In this document: in pieces, positions 6,959 to 11,324 of the stretch | How positions within the stretch are numbered: the first letter of the stretch is position 1 | Layout of the letters: each line of letters opens with the position of its first letter | Source of the DNA: an uncultured Subdoligranulum sp. | GTDB lineage: Bacteria; Bacillota_A; Clostridia; Oscillospirales; Ruminococcaceae | Reading direction: 5' to 3' | Assembly: GCF_937890665.1 (NCBI RefSeq) | Contig: NZ_CALADU010000265.1 | Coordinates: forward strand, 1-11,324 | Length of the DNA stretch: 11,324 bases | Notes under the pieces: model-generated | Told to the model about the DNA's origin: nothing | The model's input: only the letters and a program-made list of their open reading frames with translations | Databases searched by the model: none | Program-made: the position numbers and the translations under genes

Positions 6959-9262
6959 ATGCTTTGTGTACGCTGCAAAAAACGTACCGCAGTGGTCTTT
7001 GTGCAACGAATGGATAACGGAAAGCCTGTGCAGGAAGGGTATTGCCTGACCTGTGCCCGGGCAATGCACATCCAGCCCGTAGAGGACTTGATGAAACAAT
7101 TCGGTATGTCCGATCAGGATTTGGAAAATATGGAGGAACGGATGAGTTCCTTCTTGGAGGAAGCCGCCGAATCCGGCGCGCTGATCCCAACCGGGGAGGA
7201 TGCCCCCGAGGAAGGCGCGCAGGACGATTTTGTGCCCGGCGGTTCGCCGGTGTTTCCCTTCGGGTTCGGCGCCCAGCGCCAGAACGGGGAAGAGGGAAAG
7301 GCACCCAAGAATGGTAAAAAGGAGAAAGCGCCCCGCCGCAAATTCCTTGACACCTACTGTGAGAATCTGACCCAGAAAGCCCGGGATGGCAAGACCGACC
7401 GGATCATCGGCCGGGATCGGGAGATCTACCGTACCATCCAGATCCTCTGCCGCCGTCAGAAGAATAACCCCTGCCTCATCGGCGAAGCCGGCGTAGGCAA
7501 GACCGCCATTGCCGAGGGCATCGCCCAGCGCATCGCGGAGGGCAATGTGCCCGCCCGCCTGCAAGGCAAGGAAATCTTCCTGCTGGATATGACGGCTCTT
7601 ATTGCGGGGACCCAGTTCCGCGGCCAGTTTGAGCAGCGGGTCAAGGGCCTGATCAGTGAAGTCAAGGCTGCCGGCAACATCATCCTGTTTATCGACGAGA
7701 TCCACTCCATTGTGGGTGCCGGAGATTCGGACGGCGCTATGAACGCCGCCAACATCATGAAACCGGCCCTCTCCCGGGGACAGGTGCAGGTGATCGGCGC
7801 CACCACCTTTGCCGAATACCGCAAATATATCGAGAAGGATTCCGCATTGGAACGCCGTTTCCAGCCCGTCAAGGTGGAGGAACCCTCCCTTCTGGATACC
7901 ATCGAGGTGCTCAAGGGCATCCGCATCTACTACGAGAAGCACCACTGTGTCCGTGTGCCCGACCCCATTATCACGCAGGTGGTGAAGCTGTCGGAACGCT
8001 ATATCACCGACCGCTTCCTGCCCGATAAGGCCATCGACCTGCTGGATGAATCCTGTGCCTGCTGCAACCTGCGCCATCCCGAGATCACTGAGTTGATCGA
8101 GGCCCAGCGCCGGGTGGCAGAACTGGAAACGCAGGAACATGATCTGGAAAATCCCGACCCCCAGAACGGGCAGGATACCGCCATCGACTACGAGGCGCTG
8201 GCATCCGTAAAAACCGAGCTGGCCCAGAAGCGGGAAAAGCTGCCCGCGCTGCAGCTGCGGGTGGCCGAGATCGAGGTCACGCTGGACGATGTGGCGCAGG
8301 TGGTGGAACTGTGGACCGGCATCCCTGCCGTCAAGATCAAGGAAACCGAGTACGGCCGCCTGCAAGGGTTGGAAGAGGCTCTCAAGGCCCATATCATCGG
8401 GCAGGACGAGGCGGTTCACGCCGTGGCAGGGGCCATCAAGCGGGCTCGTGCCGACCTGTCGGGCCGTCATCGCCCGGCCAGCTTCATCTTTGTAGGCCCC
8501 ACCGGTGTGGGCAAGACCGAACTGGTCAAACAACTGGCCAACCAGCTCTTTGACACGGTGGACCCGCTGATCTCCATCGACATGAGCGAATATATGGAGA
8601 AGTATGCCGTCTCTCGTCTGATCGGTTCGCCTCCGGGCTATGTGGGCTACGATGAGGCCGGTCAGCTCACCGAGAAGGTCCGCCGTCATCCTTACAGCGT
8701 GGTGCTCTTTGACGAGATCGAGAAGGCTCATCCTGATGTAATGAACATCCTGCTGCAGATTCTGGACGAAGGCAAGATCAACGACGCCCAAGGCCGCACG
8801 GTGGATTTCTCCAATACCGTGATCTGCATGACTTCCAACGCCGGTTCCACCGACCAGAGCGGTGCCACCGGTTTCGGCAAAAAGCTGGAAGTGGCCAGCG
8901 CCGATAAGAGCCTGAAGGCTTTGCAGGAGTTCCTGCGTCCCGAATTCCTTGGCCGTGTGGATGAGGTCATCACCTTCCATCCCTTGAGCGAGGAAAACCT
9001 CGAGAAGATCGCCGCCCTCATGCTGGACGAATACAAGCCCGGCCTGACGGCCCATGGCATTACCCTGACCTACGATCAGGCGGCGCTGGCGGCCATTGTG
9101 GCCCAAAGCTCCACCAAGTACGGTGCCCGGGAGCTGCGGCGCACCATCCGCAAAGCGGTGGAAGATCCCATCGCCGAAGCGTTGGTGGATGGCCGTCTGG
9201 GTACTGCCCCGGCCACGGTGGCCTTGGCGGATGTGGACGGCAAACTTCAGTTGAAACTGTAA
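6959..9262 (+). CDS. clpE: ClpE-type AAA+ unfoldase, ATPase partner of ClpP
   Basis: A 767-residue Hsp100/Clp ATPase that unfolds damaged or tagged proteins, normally feeding them to ClpP in the cytoplasm. An N-terminal zinc ribbon has CxxC pairs C3/C6 and C29/C32, the mark of ClpE as opposed to ClpC. An acidic then basic linker (about 65-125) replaces the usual double Clp N-domain. In AAA domain 1, Walker A is GEAGVGKT at 175-182 and Walker B ends at D246-E247; an LERRF arginine-finger stretch follows. A coiled-coil M-like region lies at about 380-450. In domain 2, Walker A is GPTGVGKT at 513-520 and Walker B ends at D585-E586, with a C-terminal GARELRR sensor-2 stretch. A TGF tripeptide at 637-639 sits where ClpP-binding loops usually have a hydrophobic residue plus GF. 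Both ATPase sites look active. It has its own promoter and probably heads a unit with the next two genes. Confidence 0.88.
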   Translation: MLCVRCKKRTAVVFVQRMDNGKPVQEGYCLTCARAMHIQPVEDLMKQFGMSDQDLENMEERMSSFLEEAAESGALIPTGEDAPEEGAQDDFVPGGSPVFPFGFGAQRQNGEEGKAPKNGKKEKAPRRKFLDTYCENLTQKARDGKTDRIIGRDREIYRTIQILCRRQKNNPCLIGEAGVGKTAIAEGIAQRIAEGNVPARLQGKEIFLLDMTALIAGTQFRGQFEQRVKGLISEVKAAGNIILFIDEIHSIVGAGDSDGAMNAANIMKPALSRGQVQVIGATTFAEYRKYIEKDSALERRFQPVKVEEPSLLDTIEVLKGIRIYYEKHHCVRVPDPIITQVVKLSERYITDRFLPDKAIDLLDESCACCNLRHPEITELIEAQRRVAELETQEHDLENPDPQNGQDTAIDYEALASVKTELAQKREKLPALQLRVAEIEVTLDDVAQVVELWTGIPAVKIKETEYGRLQGLEEALKAHIIGQDEAVHAVAGAIKRARADLSGRHRPASFIFVGPTGVGKTELVKQLANQLFDTVDPLISIDMSEYMEKYAVSRLIGSPPGYVGYDEAGQLTEKVRRHPYSVVLFDEIEKAHPDVMNILLQILDEGKINDAQGRTVDFSNTVICMTSNAGSTDQSGATGFGKKLEVASADKSLKALQEFLRPEFLGRVDEVITFHPLSEENLEKIAALMLDEYKPGLTAHGITLTYDQAALAAIVAQSSTKYGARELRRTIRKAVEDPIAEALVDGRLGTAPATVALADVDGKLQLKL

Positions 9263-9280
9263 ACAAGACAGGGGACGACG

Positions 9281-10267
9281 ATGAAAAAACGCCTTGCTGC
9301 GCTGCTTTTGTCCGCCTGCCTGCTCTGCGGCTGTGTGCCCCACCGGACGGTGCAGACCCTGCCCGAAATGCCTTCGGTGGAAGAACCTTCCCCGACCCCG
9401 CCGCCCCAGACCGAACTGCTTCCCCAAGGGGAGCAGGAACTGTACGGCAGTGTGGGTCTGTTGGAAGAGCCCACGGTGCTGGTCAGCGTCTACCTCAACG
9501 ATGCAGCCACCGGCAGCATCTGGACCCGGGAAGCCCGGGCCGAGGCCCAGCAAAGTGTGGCCATGGCGGTGGACTGGATCACCCAGCAGGCCGCCTTGTA
9601 TGGGGTGCAGGCGCAGCTATCCTATGACGATGGCAGCGACAACAGCCCGCTGAGTTATACCTATTCGCTGCATTCCCGGCTGCGGGGCGGCGTGAACTCG
9701 GAGGAGAGCAACGATTTCCTCGATGAGATGGACATGCTCTGTGCCACGCTGGACACGACGGACTTGCAGAACCGATACGGCACCGACCGTATCGGGTTCC
9801 TGCTCTTCCTGCCGGTGGACGGCACCTCCTTCACGATGGCCCACTATGCCGAGGACGGCGCCAACTTTACCTATGAATATTGCTGCATCTACCGGTACGA
9901 TGCCTATGCCACGCAGGCCGAGCCGGAATCTCCGGCAACATTTGCCCATGAGATTTTGCATCTCTTCGGGGCGCCCGACCTGTACGAGGGCAGCAGCGAC
10001 CCCTATGTGGATGGGGAGCTGACCGCCTATGTGGAGCAGACCTACCCCGACGACATCATGCTCAGCACCTATGCCGAGGATGGCAGCAACGTCTATACAT
10101 CCATCGATAAGGTCATCAGCCCGCTGACGGCGTACTGCATCGGGCTGGCGGACAGTTGCCCGGAATTGGCGCTGTTCCCCCAGTTGGCCGATGTGGAACC
10201 CGGGGTGTTCCGCTACGGCAGCGGCACCTCGGATTACTGGCCGGACAGTGGCGTGGTGGCCGTCTAA
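9281..10267 (+). CDS. Putative secreted zinc metalloprotease lipoprotein (HExxHxxGxPD)
   Basis: A 328-residue predicted lipoprotein. The signal peptide has MKKR, then a hydrophobic core, then lipobox LCGC with the lipid-carrying cysteine at C18. A Pro/Glu/Thr-rich stretch (about 30-50) looks like a flexible tether. The zinc-binding signature HEILHLFGAPD lies at 223-233: H223 and H227 as ligands, E224 as the catalytic base, G230, and D233 as a possible third ligand. The same HExxHxxGxPDLY form is known in M6 (immune inhibitor A) peptidases, and an Asp third ligand in snapalysin (M7). M260 in DIMLSTY may be the metzincin Met-turn. I cannot assign a family; substrate unknown. It could instead be a degenerate zincin. 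The start has a weak AGGGGA (9270-9275) site and lies 18 bases after clpE. Confidence 0.7.
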   Translation: MKKRLAALLLSACLLCGCVPHRTVQTLPEMPSVEEPSPTPPPQTELLPQGEQELYGSVGLLEEPTVLVSVYLNDAATGSIWTREARAEAQQSVAMAVDWITQQAALYGVQAQLSYDDGSDNSPLSYTYSLHSRLRGGVNSEESNDFLDEMDMLCATLDTTDLQNRYGTDRIGFLLFLPVDGTSFTMAHYAEDGANFTYEYCCIYRYDAYATQAEPESPATFAHEILHLFGAPDLYEGSSDPYVDGELTAYVEQTYPDDIMLSTYAEDGSNVYTSIDKVISPLTAYCIGLADSCPELALFPQLADVEPGVFRYGSGTSDYWPDSGVVAV

Positions 10268-10281
10268 CAAAGGAGGCAGCC

Positions 10282-11217
10282 ATGGAACGCCCCGAGGATT
10301 TCCCCCTGCGCATCGAAGCGGTGCCGGCGGCTTGGGCTGCCGAGCGCCGTCCGGAAGAGGACTTCTCCCACAGACAGACATCCGTTTGGCAGTTGGTCTA
10401 TGTGCGGGCCGGTGCGGTTGAGGAATATTGCAACGACCGGTGGGTACGGCTGCGGGCCGGTGGAATCCTGCTGCATCAGCCGGAGGAAATCTTCGGCATC
10501 CGGTGTTTGGGGGAACTGCCGCCCGAAGTGCTGCGTGTGGATTTTCAATGCGGGTCGGCGGTCATGGACCGGTTTCGGGGCATGGTGTTCCACGCCGAAC
10601 CGGCCGAGCAGAACGACCTGAACTGGTTGATCAAAACGACCGCGGAACTCTACGACGGACCTGCCGCCCCCGGCGACAAGCCCACCCCCCGGCAGGAAAC
10701 AGCCTTTGGGGCGCGGCAACAATATGCCATCCATCTGGAAAACCTGCTGATCCTGCTGGCACGGCGCTGCAAGCGCCCCCGCAAACCCACCCTGCGGGTG
10801 CGGCGGGAACGCCGCCAAACGGCACTGGTGGAAGCGGCCCGGGCTTACTTTGCCCAAAACCTGACCCGAGAGGTGAAGGTGGACGAGGTCTGCACCGCGG
10901 TGGGCTGCAGCCGCACCCAACTGCAGCAGGCTTTCCGCACCCGGCTGCGCCATACCGCGATGGAGGAATTTGCCGCCATGCGGCTGGATTATGCCGCCCA
11001 AATGCTGGCCCGGGGCGCCACCCCCGGCGAAGTAGCCGCCGCCATGGGCTATTGCTCGGGGGCGTATTTCAGCCAAAAGTTCCGTGCCGCCACCGGCAAC
11101 ACCCCCAGCGCCTACCGGCGTATGCAGCAGGGGCTGCCGGCACGCCGTCAAAATCGGCAACAAAAAGATAAAGAGGCACCGAAAACGTCTATTCCAGAAA
11201 CTGAGCAGAAAAAGTAG
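10282..11217 (+). CDS. AraC family transcriptional regulator
   Basis: A 311-residue DNA-binding regulator. Residues about 35-85 form a beta-rich cupin-like sensing domain, with the usual phrase ending VRLRAGGILLHQPEE. The C-terminal AraC/XylS domain (about 174-285) has two helix-turn-helix units: one at about 200-222 (VDEVCTAVGCSRTQLQQAFR) and one at about 245-280, ending in the family signature GYCSGAYFSQKFRAATGNTPSAYRR (positions 259-283). A charged Lys/Gln-rich tail of about 25 residues follows. The start ATG has a perfect AAAGGAGG at 10269-10276, 14 bases after the lipoprotein gene, so it is probably co-transcribed with it. The inducer is unknown. Regulation of the neighbouring galE-like gene or of the lipoprotein is possible but is inference from position only. 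Confidence 0.88.
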   Translation: MERPEDFPLRIEAVPAAWAAERRPEEDFSHRQTSVWQLVYVRAGAVEEYCNDRWVRLRAGGILLHQPEEIFGIRCLGELPPEVLRVDFQCGSAVMDRFRGMVFHAEPAEQNDLNWLIKTTAELYDGPAAPGDKPTPRQETAFGARQQYAIHLENLLILLARRCKRPRKPTLRVRRERRQTALVEAARAYFAQNLTREVKVDEVCTAVGCSRTQLQQAFRTRLRHTAMEEFAAMRLDYAAQMLARGATPGEVAAAMGYCSGAYFSQKFRAATGNTPSAYRRMQQGLPARRQNRQQKDKEAPKTSIPETEQKK

Positions 11218-11226
11218 AATGATAAG
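11215..11226 (+). promoter_or_regulatory. Possible -10 element ahead of the galE-like gene
   Basis: TAGAAT at 11215-11220 matches TATAAT at five of six positions and overlaps the AraC-gene stop codon. GATAAG follows at 11221. No good -35 box lies 16-18 bases upstream, so this would need an activator or may be chance. Confidence 0.2.
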
Positions 11227-11231
11227 TAAGG

Positions 11232-11252
11232 AACGGACCACCGAGGCCCGTT
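11232..11252 (+). other. Imperfect hairpin between the AraC gene and the galE-like gene
   Basis: AACGG (11232-11236) pairs with CCGTT (11248-11252). After one A/C mismatch, CC (11238-11239) pairs with GG (11245-11246) around loop ACCGA. The bases after the stem are AAAAAGC, not a T-run, so it is not a + strand intrinsic terminator. It lies in the galE leader. Confidence 0.4.
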
Positions 11253-11288
11253 AAAAAGCAACAAGAAAACATAAAGGAGACGATTGGT

Positions 11289-11324
11289 ATGGCAATTTTG
11301 GTTAGCGGTGGCGCCGGCTATATC
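11289..11324 (+). CDS. galE: UDP-glucose 4-epimerase GalE, N-terminal 12 residues only (3' end cut by window edge)
   Basis: The first 12 codons read MAILVSGGAGYI, the start of the Rossmann fold of GalE, where the glycine-rich GGAGYIG motif binds NAD. GalE interconverts UDP-glucose and UDP-galactose in the Leloir pathway and supplies surface sugars. AAAGGAGA at 11273-11280 gives a strong ribosome binding site 8 bases before the ATG. Other extended SDR sugar-nucleotide epimerases and dehydratases start similarly, so the symbol rests on this short match alone. It lies 71 bases after the AraC-family gene. Confidence 0.65.
   Translation, partial: MAILVSGGAGYI

Noticed and set aside
6824..9553. 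A 909-codon open frame on the - strand
   Set aside because: It lies almost entirely antisense to clpE, which has full conserved motifs. High GC in third codon positions of the + strand gene removes stops from the opposite strand. Its His/Gly/Gln-rich translation resembles no protein.

Overview
The window is a GC-rich, gene-dense stretch of bacterial chromosome with every convincing gene on the + strand. Strong AAAGGAGG-type ribosome binding sites, a group II ECF vitamin transporter core, a ClpE-type unfoldase and a DUF5711-like gene beside a CvpA-like gene all point to a Firmicute. The high GC and these families suggest an Oscillospiraceae gut anaerobe of the Faecalibacterium/Gemmiger/Subdoligranulum kind. 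That placement is inference; no rRNA or other marker gene is present to prove it.

Layout, left to right. (1) 1-488 is the 3' end of glmM (phosphoglucosamine mutase, cell-wall precursor synthesis). (2) 505-1368 is a COG1092-type SAM-dependent methyltransferase related to the RlmI rRNA methyltransferases. (3) 1373-4001 is the energizing module of an ECF transporter: ATPases EcfA1 and EcfA2, then the membrane coupler EcfT. No substrate-binding S component is present, so the module probably serves unlinked S proteins. (4) truA (4001-4750) overlaps ecfT by one base and is translationally coupled to it. (5) 4796-6827 holds a single-pass membrane protein with a probable extracytoplasmic beta-propeller, then a four-helix CvpA-like membrane protein. 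(6) After a 131-base gap carrying a good sigma-A-type promoter comes clpE-like (6959-9262). It is followed at short spacing by a lipoprotein with a zinc-protease signature (9281-10267) and an AraC-family regulator (10282-11217). (7) The first 12 codons of a galE-like gene run off the right edge.

Gaps from glmM to the CvpA-like gene are short (at most 88 bases) and contain no convincing terminator, so long co-transcribed units are likely. The clearest new transcription start is in front of clpE. Most of the window is conserved housekeeping content. The least described parts are the lipoprotein with a metzincin-like signature and the propeller/CvpA membrane pair. Two neat hairpins in the ecfA1-ecfA2 gap also deserve a look. 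I see no mobile element, CRISPR array, tRNA, rRNA or toxin-antitoxin pair, and no gene-free stretch longer than 131 bases. I do not see clear evidence of a wholly new multi-gene system.
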